Shown: positions 1 through 9,566 of the stretch, piece by piece | Numbering within the stretch: the stretch's first letter is position 1 | Layout: each line of letters opens with the position of its first letter | Source: Methanomicrobia archaeon JdFR-19 | Lineage (GTDB): Archaea > Halobacteriota > Methanosarcinia > DSM-18856 > Methermicoccaceae | DNA: 64,000 nt | Direction: 5' to 3' | NCBI GenBank assembly: GCA_002010075.1 | Contig: MTMG01000005.1 | Location: 1 to 64,000, forward strand | The notes under the pieces: model-generated | The model's database searches: none | What the model was told of the DNA's origin: nothing | What the model saw: the letters and a program-made list of their open reading frames with translations, nothing else | Position numbers and translations under genes: made by a program

Positions 1-282
1 CTGGTAGAGCTGAGGAGTGCACACGAGAAGGGAATGGTGACTGCTGGGCTCGATGTGTATACAGGTGAAGTAGTTGATATGTGGGAGATGGGAGTGGTGG
101 AACCACTCAAAGTGAAGACACAAGCGATTGCATCCGCAACCGAGGCTGCGGTGATGATTCTGAGGATAGACGACGTACTGGCATCCAAACCACCCGAGGA
201 GGAGGAAAAAGAAGAGGAAGAAGAGAAGCCACCTTCCTTCACTGGTGAAGAGTTTGGGGGAGGAGACTTCGGAGGATTCTAA
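1..282 (+). CDS. Thermosome subunit, C-terminal fragment
   Basis: The reading frame is open from the first base and ends at TAA (280-282), so only about the last 93 residues are seen. The fragment covers the end of the equatorial domain ([15 protein letters not shown]), then a run of Glu and Lys, then the glycine-rich tail GGGDFGGF that is typical of archaeal group II chaperonin subunits. These form double-ring ATP-dependent protein-folding complexes in the cytoplasm. The 5' end lies outside the window, so the paralogue cannot be named. Family assignment is from the tail and equatorial residues only. Confidence 0.9.
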   Translation: MVELRSAHEKGMVTAGLDVYTGEVVDMWEMGVVEPLKVKTQAIASATEAAVMILRIDDVLASKPPEEEEKEEEEEKPPSFTGEEFGGGDFGGF

Positions 283-348
283 GTCTGAGGGGGACTCCTC
301 CTCACCCCTCACAATCTATCAAAAAAGATAATTAGGTGTGTTCTTTAA

Positions 349-2199
349 GTGGTGGTAATGGAGAGCTATTTTGGACAGGAGTACTACATTGGCGTATTGG
401 CTCTGATACTCATTATAGGCGTTGGGGCACAGATTGTTGGCAAACATTTCAGGATTCCGAGCATACTATTTCTGCTCATAACAGGACTTTTGCTTGGGCC
501 TCTTGGACTTGGATACGTAAGACCTGAATTTTTTGAGGGGGCTATCCGACCAATCGTTGAAGCCGCAGTGATAATCATCGTATTTGAAGGTAGTATCGGC
601 ATTGACTTGAAGACCATAAAAAAGATTTCAAGAGAGGCAACAATGTTGGTTTCGGTTGGAGGAGTGATAACATTCCTCGGAGTTTCTCTTGGAGCAAGGT
701 ACATCGTTGGAATGGAATGGATGACTGCCATGCTGGTGGGAGGAATCCTGATGGCAACTGGGCCAACCGTTATTGCACCACTTGTGAGGCATATGAAGGT
801 CAAGAGAAAGGTTGGAAAGATACTCGAACTCGAAGGGGTGCTAAACGATGCGATTGCTGTGATAGTCTCTGCAACTATATTCGAACTGATTATTGCAGAT
901 GTTGGGCTGGGAGAAGGAATTGAAGTGATAGGAATCGAAGTGATTCTTCAAAAAATAGTGACCGGGTTCCTGATTGGCATGTTTGGTGGATATCTCATGA
1001 ACCATGCTCTGTCATTGAGTAAGATAGGAAGACAGACTGCACGCTTGCTCGCACTTGCCTTCGTGATGGGACTCTATATGATGTCCAATACGATGGCAAA
1101 TGCATCTGGTTTGTTTGCAGTTGCCTCTTGCGGACTCGTTATGGGCACCTTTGGCTCAAGATATATCGAGGATATACGAGAGTTCAAGGAGGACCTTTCG
1201 GTTATCTTGTTATCGGTCATCTTCATACTGCTGGCCGCTTACTTCAACCCAGATGACATTATAAACCTCGGATTCAGAGGCATTGGGCTGATTATAATTT
1301 TAATGTTTGTTATAAGGCCGATTTCTGTGTTTTTGTCCACTTCAATCTCAAAAAGTCTGACAAAAAAAGAAAAACTTTTCATATCTATGATGGGTCCAAA
1401 GGGTGTTGTTCCAGCATCTCTCGCTGTCTTCTACACACTGCAAATAGGTGAACAAGGATTAATCATAGGACTCATATTTATTGCAGTGATACTTACTGTA
1501 TTCTTCTCAGGAATATATGGAAGGGTTCTAGTAAAAAAACTGGGGTTGGTATCGATGAACATAATCATAGTGGGAGGAGGAAATATAGGAAGAGTACTTG
1601 CAGAGAGATTTTCAAAGAGGGGAGAAAGTGTTAGCATTATTGAGGCCAACGAGGGGGTATGTGAAAGTCTGAGAAAACTCGATGTAGAAGTTATCTGTGG
1701 TGATGCAACCGATCCTGGAACTTTGAAAAGAGCAGGAATAGAGAACACAAATTATTTGCTTATTACAACTGGCGATGATGCTGTGAATCTCCTGGTGTCT
1801 CAAATCGCTATCAGCAAATTCGACTTGCCCCCCCAAAAAATCATTGCGAAGGTGAATAACCCTGAAAACTTAAAGGTTTTCGAAGACCTTGGAATCAAAG
1901 CAATGAGTCCATCGTTCTCAACCGCCCTCATAATGGAGGACATAGTAGGCACACCAGACCTCTTCTCAATAGAAGTTGGAATGGAAGGAGACTTAGTCGA
2001 GTGTGAAGTAAAGAATCCAGATGTAATAGGTAAAAAACTTTCAGAAATATCTCTCCCCAAAGATAGCATAGTTATACTCGTAAAGAGGGGAGACAAATCA
2101 TACATACCAGATGGGAGCTTCGTCTTTGAGAAAGGAGACCGTGTTACAATACTTGGTGGGGGGGATCATGCACGGAAAGCCATGAAAGTGTTTACCTGA
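349..2199 (+). CDS. Cation/proton antiporter (CPA family) with C-terminal TrkA domains
   Basis: This 616-residue membrane protein has about a dozen hydrophobic segments in residues 1-395. A Rossmann-type TrkA-N domain follows (it opens with IIIVGGGNIGRVLAE, near residue 402), then a TrkA-C domain to the end. The family exchanges Na+ or K+ for H+ across the membrane, with the TrkA part sensing NAD(H) or another nucleotide. The transported ion cannot be read from the sequence. A GTG at 349 is used here; an ATG at 358 is equally possible. The gene runs convergently into its neighbour, with an 8-base overlap, and ends TGA. Confidence 0.88.
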   Translation: MVVMESYFGQEYYIGVLALILIIGVGAQIVGKHFRIPSILFLLITGLLLGPLGLGYVRPEFFEGAIRPIVEAAVIIIVFEGSIGIDLKTIKKISREATMLVSVGGVITFLGVSLGARYIVGMEWMTAMLVGGILMATGPTVIAPLVRHMKVKRKVGKILELEGVLNDAIAVIVSATIFELIIADVGLGEGIEVIGIEVILQKIVTGFLIGMFGGYLMNHALSLSKIGRQTARLLALAFVMGLYMMSNTMANASGLFAVASCGLVMGTFGSRYIEDIREFKEDLSVILLSVIFILLAAYFNPDDIINLGFRGIGLIIILMFVIRPISVFLSTSISKSLTKKEKLFISMMGPKGVVPASLAVFYTLQIGEQGLIIGLIFIAVILTVFFSGIYGRVLVKKLGLVSMNIIIVGGGNIGRVLAERFSKRGESVSIIEANEGVCESLRKLDVEVICGDATDPGTLKRAGIENTNYLLITTGDDAVNLLVSQIAISKFDLPPQKIIAKVNNPENLKVFEDLGIKAMSPSFSTALIMEDIVGTPDLFSIEVGMEGDLVECEVKNPDVIGKKLSEISLPKDSIVILVKRGDKSYIPDGSFVFEKGDRVTILGGGDHARKAMKVFT

Positions 2200-2764
2200 G
2201 TCTATAGTAAATAAGCACCAAGACTGCCAAACCAAATATCAACCCAAATCCGGGTGATTTTTCAACTTTTGTACTCTCGACCTCTTGGACATCAAGTCCA
2301 TTTACTTTCAACTCCTCCTCAGATATTCCCGTCACCTTCTCAACTTCAAAATCCTCAGGAGAGAGCTCTTTCTTTGGTACTACGTTCACGAGGAGAGGAG
2401 TGGATGTCGATACATCTGGGGGGGATGAAATCTCCACGATATTAACAGAATAACTCCCCGTAGGGGTGATGTTTGTGGTGGTGATGATGAGTGTGAGCAA
2501 TGTAGAGGATGATGGTGGGATGGTGTGTGAGGTAACTACAAACGAAGCCCCTTTGGGCAGACCTTCAAGTCTCACCGTAGCCTCATAACTCTCATTCGGA
2601 TTCGTATTCAAAAGCTCCACTGTTAAGGTGTATGCATCCCCAACAACAATATCAACCTCTTTCTGATACTCCCCAAAAATAACCCAGTCTTGTTGAGCAT
2701 GTGCCGTAGTAAGGAGGGTAAAAAAAACTAAAATCAAGCTGATGATTTTGATAATGTCTCTCAC
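2192..2764 (-). CDS. Secreted or membrane-anchored protein with a COG1470-like beta domain
   Basis: The 190-residue protein has an N-terminal signal peptide (IIKIISLILVFFTLL, then AHAQ). A single beta-sandwich-like extracellular domain follows at about residues 30-130, with the pattern LEGLPKGASF and a Ser/Thr-rich stretch. A C-terminal membrane helix (about 172-188) ends in YYRLR. The middle resembles the NPCBM-associated or alpha-galactosidase-like repeat found in archaeal cell-surface proteins. It is probably anchored in the cytoplasmic membrane facing outward. No catalytic residues are visible and its function is unknown. It ends TAA. Confidence 0.6.
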   Translation of the reverse strand: MRDIIKIISLILVFFTLLTTAHAQQDWVIFGEYQKEVDIVVGDAYTLTVELLNTNPNESYEATVRLEGLPKGASFVVTSHTIPPSSSTLLTLIITTTNITPTGSYSVNIVEISSPPDVSTSTPLLVNVVPKKELSPEDFEVEKVTGISEEELKVNGLDVQEVESTKVEKSPGFGLIFGLAVLVLIYYRLR

Positions 2765-2802
2765 AACACTCCCTTTATCATCCTCTTATAAATTTCTTTA
2801 GT

Positions 2803-3636
2803 TCAGAGAGGAAGACCGATCCACTCGAAGATTCCCAACATCTTCAATGCCATATACACCATCACAACTATGAACACGAACTTGAGCTTCTTTGCCGGCA
2901 ATTTATGGGCAACCTTTACTCCCACTTGAGCCATGGGGATACTCGTTCCTGCAAGAAGCACCCATTGGAGCATATTGACATACCCAATTGAATAGGAAGG
3001 GAGACCCTCAAGACCAAATCCATTTATAGCATAAGCAAAAGCCCCAGCCATTGATGTGAATATCATAACTGCTGTTGAAGTGCCGACTGCCTCATGCATT
3101 TTAAAATGAAGGGCAAGTACCATAATAGGAACCATCAGAACCCCTCCTCCTATTCCTATGAGGCCACAACAGAAGCCAATCAATATACCCCAAAGTGCAT
3201 ACACGACTGAATTCGTAGGTGGCTCTTTTTCAATCTTCGGAGGTTTTGCTGTCAGCATTCGAACCGCACCGATGAGGATGGCAATCCCAAACACACTTTT
3301 CAGCACGATGCCTGAAAGGTTTGATGCAACCACAGCACCAGCCACCGCACCAATCGCACCAATCAATCCCATGATTATCGCAGGGTTCCATCTAACAACT
3401 CCCTTTCTTGTGTGTCCAAATGCACCACTTATGGCGGTTGGAAGAACAACAAGAAGATTTGTGCCAAACGCAACTCTGATTGCAATTGTGGGGTCGATTC
3501 CCATTGTAGTGAGAACCCAATACTGCACAGGAACCATTATGAAACAACCACCAACACCCAACAACCCTGATGCAAAACCAACACCTATACCCGTTATTAA
3601 AAGTGCCATGATGTAGATTAGCTCCATTAAATCCAC
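2803..3636 (-). CDS. TSUP-family (TauE/SafE) anion transporter
   Basis: The 277-residue integral membrane protein has two homologous halves. Each starts with a glycine-rich loop (GLLGVGGCFIMVP near residue 24; GLIGIGGGVLMVP near residue 160), which is the hallmark of the TauE/SafE family. Members move sulfite, sulfoacetate, sulfonates or similar organic anions across the cytoplasmic membrane. The substrate here is unknown, since the neighbours (a surface protein and hisH) give no clue. Length is normal for the family and the stop is TGA. Confidence 0.85.
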   Translation of the reverse strand: MDLMELIYIMALLITGIGVGFASGLLGVGGCFIMVPVQYWVLTTMGIDPTIAIRVAFGTNLLVVLPTAISGAFGHTRKGVVRWNPAIIMGLIGAIGAVAGAVVASNLSGIVLKSVFGIAILIGAVRMLTAKPPKIEKEPPTNSVVYALWGILIGFCCGLIGIGGGVLMVPIMVLALHFKMHEAVGTSTAVMIFTSMAGAFAYAINGFGLEGLPSYSIGYVNMLQWVLLAGTSIPMAQVGVKVAHKLPAKKLKFVFIVVMVYMALKMLGIFEWIGLPL

Positions 3637-3677
3637 CTTACAATACTATCATCTTAGAATATTTTAATTTTTCCATT

Positions 3678-4292
3678 TTATCTTCTGCACTCCCTTACGA
3701 AATTATGGAGAATTCTCAACCCGGTATCCCCACTTTTCTCAGGGTGGAACTGCGTCCCAACTACATTCTTGGTTGCTATTACGGCAGAGAAATCAGTTAT
3801 GTATGTACAACTCGCCACTTCGTAGGAGGATGCCACCCTTGCATAATAAGAATGGACAAAATAGAAGTACGAATTGTCTTCAACCCCATCCAAAATCCAA
3901 TGGTTCTCTTTTATTTTTATAGAATTCCATCCCATATGCGGTATTTTATTGTCTCTGTTATTTCCTTTACTTTCGAATCTGACAACCTTCCCTGGGATTA
4001 TATCAAGCCCCTCGTAAACACCGCCCTCTTCACTCTCGGTGAGGAGCATTTGCATGCCGAGACATATTCCCAAGAGTGGTTTTCCGTGTTCAGCTTCCCT
4101 CTTTATGCACTCAGATAACTCTGAAAGGTTTTCCATGCCATCCCTGAAAGCACCAACTCCCGGAAGCACTATACCATCAGCCATTTCAAGCATGGACGGT
4201 TCACTCGATATCACTACTTCAGCCCCGGCTTTTTCAAGTGCCTTCTTTACACTCCTCAGATTTCCAAGCCCATAATCAACCACTACAAGCAT
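3678..4292 (-). CDS. hisH: Imidazole glycerol phosphate synthase, glutaminase subunit HisH
   Basis: The 204-residue class I glutamine amidotransferase supplies ammonia to HisF in histidine biosynthesis. The nucleophilic cysteine lies in LLGICLGMQMLL, and the His-Glu pair of the triad in GTQFHPEKSG. The N-terminal YGLGNLRSV and the oxyanion-loop region GVGAFRDGM are also standard. It stands alone, with no other his gene adjacent; hisI and a HisA-like gene occur far away in this window. The length is standard and the stop is TAA. Confidence 0.95.
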   Translation of the reverse strand: MLVVVDYGLGNLRSVKKALEKAGAEVVISSEPSMLEMADGIVLPGVGAFRDGMENLSELSECIKREAEHGKPLLGICLGMQMLLTESEEGGVYEGLDIIPGKVVRFESKGNNRDNKIPHMGWNSIKIKENHWILDGVEDNSYFYFVHSYYARVASSYEVASCTYITDFSAVIATKNVVGTQFHPEKSGDTGLRILHNFVRECRR

Positions 4293-4347
4293 CTTACAAA
4301 GATAACTATGCTAAATTTATAAACATCGTGGTAAAACAAAGAATTGG

Positions 4348-6105
4348 ATGCTCAGTAAACTACACAAGTGCTTGTTATGTGGACTGGAAAAATGGATGGT
4401 GTTGAGTGTCATTGTGGGAGGGTTGTGCGGGATAGTGAGTGTGCTCGTGTATTGGCTCTTCAACATCGGATTTTCAATCTTTCTTGATGGTATCATGAGT
4501 GATTGTTTTGAGACGTCCAACCTCACATTCTTTCAGATGCTCAAGCTGTGTATGATACCCGCGATGGGTGGGCTTGTGGTGTGCATAATAGCTAAATGGG
4601 TTCCAGAGGTAATGCATGCTGGGACTGAATCATACATAAGAGCATATCATCTTGAAAGGGTGATAAGAGGAATAGTCATTCCTTCGAAAATCGTTGCCTC
4701 CATATTCACAATAACAACTGGTGGAAGTGCGGGTAGAATAGGTGTAATGGCTCATGTGGGTGCGGGAATTGGTTCCATTGTTTCCTCAATTCTCAAAACA
4801 GATGTTAAGACTCGCAGGCTCCTTTTACTGTGTGGTACAGCAGGTAGTGTTGCAGCAATCTTCAGGGCTCCATTTTCCGGTGCTTTATTTGCAACTGAGG
4901 TTCTTTACAAAAGGGATATAGAAAGTAGTGCAATTCTTCCTGCATTTGTATCATCCATCACAGCATACTCAGTCTTCTACGGAGTATACAGACTGGGGCC
5001 CGTATTCGAGACCACACCATACCATTTACAAACCGTATCAGAACTCTTGCTGTTCGCAGGACTTGGAATATTCATATCCGTCTCAGGAAGCATATATGTG
5101 AAAATGTATCGTTTTGTAAGCAATGCATTCAAAAGGATGAGAACAAAGAAAAAATACTCTCCAATGCCTTTAACTCCCGCACTTGGGGGGTTGCTTGTTG
5201 GACTGCTTGCCCTCTTGCTCCAAGAGACCTTTGGTTTGGGTTATACCATCCTCGGAATCGGATGGGAAGTTGTTCAGACTCTGTTCTCCCAGTCTATCCC
5301 ACTTCAAATTGCACTTGCAGTCCTATTTTGTAAGATGCTTGCGACAAGTATCACACTTGAATCTGGAGGAAGTGGGGGGCTGTTTGCTCCTACTCTCGTG
5401 ATAGGCGCGATTAGTGGGGCTCTTTTCAGAGATATTCTGATGATTTTTGAACCAGTTCCAATACATCAGACCGCCTTTGTGATTGTAGGAATGGCTGCAA
5501 TGTTGACATGTGCCTTCAAAGTACCCCTTACATCCATTCTGATAGTCGCAGAGCTTACAGGAAGCTATACTCTTCTTCCAGGGATTATGATTGCGACAAC
5601 AATAGTCAGCATAGTGAGTACACGAGACAGTCTCTTCGAGAGTCAGATAAAAGACAGACTTCACTCTCCAGCCAACATAAACGAGATGGTAGTGAGCATA
5701 CTTGAAAGCATGAAAGTGGGAGATGCTATGAGGAGGTACGTGAGAGTGTTCAGACCACATGACAGAGTACAAGATGTACTCGATGCTGTGTGGAGAACAG
5801 GATACCGAGGATTCCCAGTTGTGGATAATGTTGGCAGACTGGTTGGAATAGTTACATTCCGTGATGCAGAAGGAGTGCCCACAGAAGAGAGAGGAAAACC
5901 TATACGAGATATTATGAGTACAAGTCTCATCACGACCACACCTGATGAGACACTCGCAGTTGCACTTCAAAAACTGATAAAGAATGACATCTCAATGCTC
6001 CCTGTCGTGGATATGGTTGATAAAACAAAGTTGGTGGGTATTCTCTCAGAAAGAGACATAATGTCTGCATATGCAAAGGCAAGCTCTGAAATTGGAAAGC
6101 GATAA
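4348..6105 (+). CDS. ClC-type chloride channel with C-terminal CBS pair
   Basis: The 585-residue protein has a ClC membrane domain (about residues 15-430) and two CBS domains (about 450-580) that usually bind adenine nucleotides. The chloride-site loops are recognisable as GSAGRIG and GGSGGLFAP. At the position where the proton-coupled antiporters have the gating glutamate (GREGP in E. coli), this protein reads GRIGV. That suggests a channel-like rather than a Cl-/H+ exchange mechanism; this is inferred by eye. It stands alone on the plus strand and ends TAA. Confidence 0.88.
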   Translation: MLSKLHKCLLCGLEKWMVLSVIVGGLCGIVSVLVYWLFNIGFSIFLDGIMSDCFETSNLTFFQMLKLCMIPAMGGLVVCIIAKWVPEVMHAGTESYIRAYHLERVIRGIVIPSKIVASIFTITTGGSAGRIGVMAHVGAGIGSIVSSILKTDVKTRRLLLLCGTAGSVAAIFRAPFSGALFATEVLYKRDIESSAILPAFVSSITAYSVFYGVYRLGPVFETTPYHLQTVSELLLFAGLGIFISVSGSIYVKMYRFVSNAFKRMRTKKKYSPMPLTPALGGLLVGLLALLLQETFGLGYTILGIGWEVVQTLFSQSIPLQIALAVLFCKMLATSITLESGGSGGLFAPTLVIGAISGALFRDILMIFEPVPIHQTAFVIVGMAAMLTCAFKVPLTSILIVAELTGSYTLLPGIMIATTIVSIVSTRDSLFESQIKDRLHSPANINEMVVSILESMKVGDAMRRYVRVFRPHDRVQDVLDAVWRTGYRGFPVVDNVGRLVGIVTFRDAEGVPTEERGKPIRDIMSTSLITTTPDETLAVALQKLIKNDISMLPVVDMVDKTKLVGILSERDIMSAYAKASSEIGKR

Positions 6106-6175
6106 AAATATTAAGAATGAGAGTGGAGAGGGTAAATGATGCAAAATAAAGTTTGTGAGGGAGCGTAGTACTTCA

Positions 6176-7246
6176 ATGCATAGTAGTTCAGTGGAGACAA
6201 AGCTATCAAATATTTTGGAAAAGGCACTGTCTGAGCAGTCGCTCTCTCAGAAAGATGTTGAGCTGGTTCTTTCAGTAAGGAATATGGAAGATGTCTTTTC
6301 TGTTCTCGATGTTGCAAGAGAATTGAGGGAGAGACACTTTGGAAAAGAGGTCTTCGCCTATGGTTTTGTATATTATGATACGATGTGCAGAAACGACTGT
6401 CTTTTCTGTTATTATAGGAGGTCAAACAAAAAACCGCCCCGATACAAAAAGGATTTTGAAGAGGTTATCGAGCTTTCACATCTTCTCAAGAAATCTGGCG
6501 TGCATCTCATTGACCTGACACTTGGGGAGGACCCAGCTATCCACGACAAAGAAAAATTTGAGGAGATCATATCGCTGGCATCGACAATAAAAACAGATGT
6601 TGATATACCTGTGATGGTCTCACCCGGTGTAGTCCCAGAATGGGTAATAAAGGAGTTTTCTGAGGAGGGGATAGACTGGTACGCCTGCTATCAGGAAACT
6701 CACAATCCCGTGCTGTTCAGCAAATTGAGAATCAAACAGGACTACGACACAAGACTCAACGTTAAATTGAAGGCAAAGGAGTATGGCATGCTCATAGAAG
6801 ATGGTATGTTGCTTGGTGTTGGTGAGAGTATCTCAGACAGAGCACATTCAATTCTGGAAATGAAAAGGATAGGTGTTAATCAAGCAAGGTCGATGTGTTT
6901 TGTACCACAAGAGGGGACTCCGATGGAACATGTCCCTCCTCCATCTGTGCTTGAACAGATGCTGGCGATAGCAGCAACTCGTCTCGTCCATCCAGACAGA
7001 CTCATACCTGCATCACTCGATGTGTTTGGTGTCAACGGCCTCCAGCCGATGCTCTTGAGTGGTGCAAATGTTGTCACATCTCTTGTCTATCCAGAGACTG
7101 GACTGGCTGGAGTTGCAAACGCAACTCTGGATGTTGAGGAAGGGAGGAGGACACTCGAAGGAATTTCCCACTATATCCACGAACTTGGTCTGAAGATTGC
7201 AACAAGAAAAAGCTATGATAGATGGATGAAGAAGGAGAGAGAATGA
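6176..7246 (+). CDS. pylB: 3-methylornithine synthase PylB
   Basis: PylB is the radical SAM mutase that converts lysine to (3R)-3-methyl-D-ornithine, the first step of pyrrolysine biosynthesis. The iron-sulfur motif CRNDCLFCYYR is near residue 70. Family blocks follow in order: VDLTLGEDP-like (IDLTLGEDP), SPGVVPEWV, YQETHNPVLF, EDGMLLGVGE, FVPQEGTPME and RLIPASLDV. The ATG at 6176 gives 356 residues, close to the Methanosarcina protein; an in-frame GTG lies at 6155. The stop TGA overlaps the pylC start as ATGA, so the two are translationally coupled. Confidence 0.95.
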   Translation: MHSSSVETKLSNILEKALSEQSLSQKDVELVLSVRNMEDVFSVLDVARELRERHFGKEVFAYGFVYYDTMCRNDCLFCYYRRSNKKPPRYKKDFEEVIELSHLLKKSGVHLIDLTLGEDPAIHDKEKFEEIISLASTIKTDVDIPVMVSPGVVPEWVIKEFSEEGIDWYACYQETHNPVLFSKLRIKQDYDTRLNVKLKAKEYGMLIEDGMLLGVGESISDRAHSILEMKRIGVNQARSMCFVPQEGTPMEHVPPPSVLEQMLAIAATRLVHPDRLIPASLDVFGVNGLQPMLLSGANVVTSLVYPETGLAGVANATLDVEEGRRTLEGISHYIHELGLKIATRKSYDRWMKKERE

Positions 7247-8355
7247 GAGTCTGTGTGGTTGGCGGAAAACTTCAGGGAATAGAAGCACTCTATCTATCAA
7301 AAAAAGCTGGGTTTGAGAGTGTCTTGATAGACCGTTCATCAGATGTGCCAGGGAAATCACTTGCAGATGAGTTTGTATGCATGGATGCTTTGAAAGCATC
7401 AGACACAATCAGAAGTTGTGATGTAGTGGTTCCGGCATTTGAAGACCTGCAAGGGCTTATCAATCTCTCACACCTGTGTGAGCAGATGGGAGTGCCGATG
7501 TTATTTGATGAAAAATCTTACAGAATATCCTCGTCGAAAATAGAGTCAAATAAGTTCTTTGACACGATTGAAGTGCCCACGCCAAAATGGATTTTCAATA
7601 CGAAGCAAAAAAACAGTCTAAAATTTCCCGTGATTCTAAAGCCATCTGAGGGTAGTGGTAGTGAGGATGTGGTGGTTGCACATACTCCAGAAGAGTTCGA
7701 CTCATTGTACTGCAATGGAACGATTGCCCAAGAGTTCGTATCTGGACCATCTCTTTCGCTTGAACTGATAGGTGATGGGGAGGAGGTTGAGGGACTCGTC
7801 GTTACTCAGCTCGAGTTTGATGAAAACTATGACTGCAAAAGAGTATTTGCCCCTCATGAACTGCCAGAATACACAGAGGAATTGTTCTTTGAGTATTCTA
7901 TCAGGATTGGGAAAGAGCTCGGATTAAGAGGAGTGATGGATGTAGAAGCAATGATAAGGGGAAAGAAGCCTGAGATAATAGAGATAGATGCAAGGCTTCC
8001 AAGCCAGACTCCCACAGCTGTTCTCCACTGTTCAGATGTGAACATACTGGAAGAAACAATAACCACGTGGATAGATGGTAAGTTGAGCTTTAAAAGACCA
8101 AGGGTGAAGAGGGCGGTCATCTATGAACACGTGATTGTGGGAGATGGGGGGATGAAAAGTGTGGGAGAGCATGTCCTCGCAAGTGCAAGAAACCTGCAGA
8201 TTGTTGATAAGTTTCATGGAGCAGAGGAAGCAATCGTTGGAGAGGTACCAGAGGGATTGATAATAACGCTCATACTGGTTGGCAATGACCTCACCAAATT
8301 ATGGAAGAAAAGAGAGCAAGCAATTGATAGCATAATAAATAAATATGTTAGTTGA
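7243..8355 (+). CDS. pylC: 3-methylornithine-L-lysine ligase PylC
   Basis: PylC is an ATP-grasp ligase that joins 3-methylornithine to the epsilon-amino group of a second lysine, the second step of pyrrolysine synthesis. The N-terminal Rossmann-like part begins RVCVVGGKLQGIEALYLSKK. The ATP-grasp core carries PVILKPSEGSGSEDV, and the metal-binding region is DVEAMIRGKKPEIIEIDARL. The ATG at 7243 (370 residues) overlaps the pylB stop. The third biosynthesis gene, pylD, does not follow; the next genes are a small heat-shock protein and a phosphatase-like protein, so pylD must lie elsewhere. Confidence 0.94.
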   Translation: MRVCVVGGKLQGIEALYLSKKAGFESVLIDRSSDVPGKSLADEFVCMDALKASDTIRSCDVVVPAFEDLQGLINLSHLCEQMGVPMLFDEKSYRISSSKIESNKFFDTIEVPTPKWIFNTKQKNSLKFPVILKPSEGSGSEDVVVAHTPEEFDSLYCNGTIAQEFVSGPSLSLELIGDGEEVEGLVVTQLEFDENYDCKRVFAPHELPEYTEELFFEYSIRIGKELGLRGVMDVEAMIRGKKPEIIEIDARLPSQTPTAVLHCSDVNILEETITTWIDGKLSFKRPRVKRAVIYEHVIVGDGGMKSVGEHVLASARNLQIVDKFHGAEEAIVGEVPEGLIITLILVGNDLTKLWKKREQAIDSIINKYVS

Positions 8356-8368
8356 GGAACTATTTTTG

Positions 8369-8830
8369 ATGAATGAATTCGACGACATAATCGATGACCT
8401 CAACAGAATTATCAGGGAAATACTGAGAAGTATGATGGATGGAGAAGGGTTGCCAGCGATATATGGGTTCTCAGTAGTCAGAGAACCGGGAGAGGAGCCA
8501 AAGATAGTGAGGATAGACAAAGACCCTGAGGAGCTTTTGAGTGGTTTCTTTGGAATGTTGCGAATACAAGAGCCTCCAATAGAGCCAGTTGTTGAGCTAT
8601 TCGAAGATGAGGATAAAGTGTATGTGAATGCAGAGGTGCCAGATATTAAAGAAGATAGCATAATCTTGAACTTTGAAGGAGACATTCTGCGCATCCACGG
8701 ATTCGGAAAAGCTTCAAAGGGAATTTACACGATAACAACAAAACTTCCATGTAAAGTCGATAAATCAGATATCGATATTAGTGTTAAACATGGTATTCTT
8801 GAAGTTGTATTAAGGAAACAAAGTGAATGA
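8369..8830 (+). CDS. Hsp20/alpha-crystallin-like small heat-shock protein
   Basis: The protein is 153 residues from the ATG at 8369; an alternative ATG at 8345 overlaps the pylC stop. Residues about 70-150 form the alpha-crystallin beta-sandwich pattern: PVVELFEDEDKVYVNAEVP, then GDILRIHGFG, and a C-terminal HGILEVVLRK. The acidic N-terminal half carries a Met/Arg-rich helix (IIREILRSMMDG). Family members are ATP-independent holdases for unfolding proteins. Its place behind pylBC suggests co-transcription, but there is no evident role in Pyl synthesis. Confidence 0.75.
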   Translation: MNEFDDIIDDLNRIIREILRSMMDGEGLPAIYGFSVVREPGEEPKIVRIDKDPEELLSGFFGMLRIQEPPIEPVVELFEDEDKVYVNAEVPDIKEDSIILNFEGDILRIHGFGKASKGIYTITTKLPCKVDKSDIDISVKHGILEVVLRKQSE

Positions 8831-8831
8831 T

Positions 8832-9566
8832 ATGCCCCGCTCACTCATAGACATAGCACCTACTCTTGCCCACAGACTTGGAACACCTCTTCCTTGGGCA
8901 CAAGGTCTTCCCATTCCAGATATGCTGAACATAAAGGGTGATAAGACTGTTTTGCTCATCGTGGATAGTCTCTGCTCAAACGTGTATGACCACCCGAAGA
9001 TGCCATTGTTCAATCTCAGAGAAATCGCAGATAAAGGACATATCGAGCGCCTCCTCCATGTATCAACCAAGACAACACCTGCAATAGCATCCATACTGTG
9101 TGGCACATATCCCGAAGTCCACAAAGTTTTCGTCACAAACGATGTAAAGAAACCGGGTGTGAAGTCGGTCCTTGAGGTTGCCCACGAAAGTGGAATTCCA
9201 TGTGGAATGATTACCGAACGCGAGGGGGCTGAAGCATTTAAACACAAAATCACATACTCAGTAGGTATTGAGGATTCTGATGATATGATATCGTATGACG
9301 AAAATGTTATCAAAGAAACAAGACGTTTACTTCAAAAGGGATGTTCTGTTGTTTGCTCTCACATCAGAACGCTCGACAGAGTTGCCCACTTGACAGAGGA
9401 TGTCGAAGAGTTGAAAGATGCTTGTCTATTTGTTGATTCGCTGATAGAGGAAGTGGCTGAATGGGGAGTCGTGTTGTTTGTGTGCGGTGATCATGTAATT
9501 CATTCCAAGATTTAGATTGGAGCCCAAACAACCATACCATTCATAGGATTTCCCCCATCAACATAA
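8832..9566 (+). CDS. Alkaline-phosphatase-superfamily protein; in-frame TAG near the C-terminus
   Basis: The gene encodes 244 residues if TAG (9513-9515, residue 228) is read as an amino acid, ending at TAA 9564-9566; otherwise it stops at 227. Visible superfamily signs are KTVLLIVDSLCSNVYD (metal/nucleophile start), a Thr-rich STKTTPAIASILCGTYP segment, and the metal-binding CGDHVIHSK near the end. The 16 residues after TAG include TTIPFIGFPPS, which resembles the 'vPl' strand that usually follows the H-x-x-H region, so readthrough looks genuine. The substrate is unknown. The end overlaps argF convergently by 26 bases. Confidence 0.7.

Noticed and set aside
8369-9566. pylD directly after pylC
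   Set aside because: The two following frames read as an alpha-crystallin-type protein and an alkaline-phosphatase-like protein. Neither shows the PylD dehydrogenase pattern.
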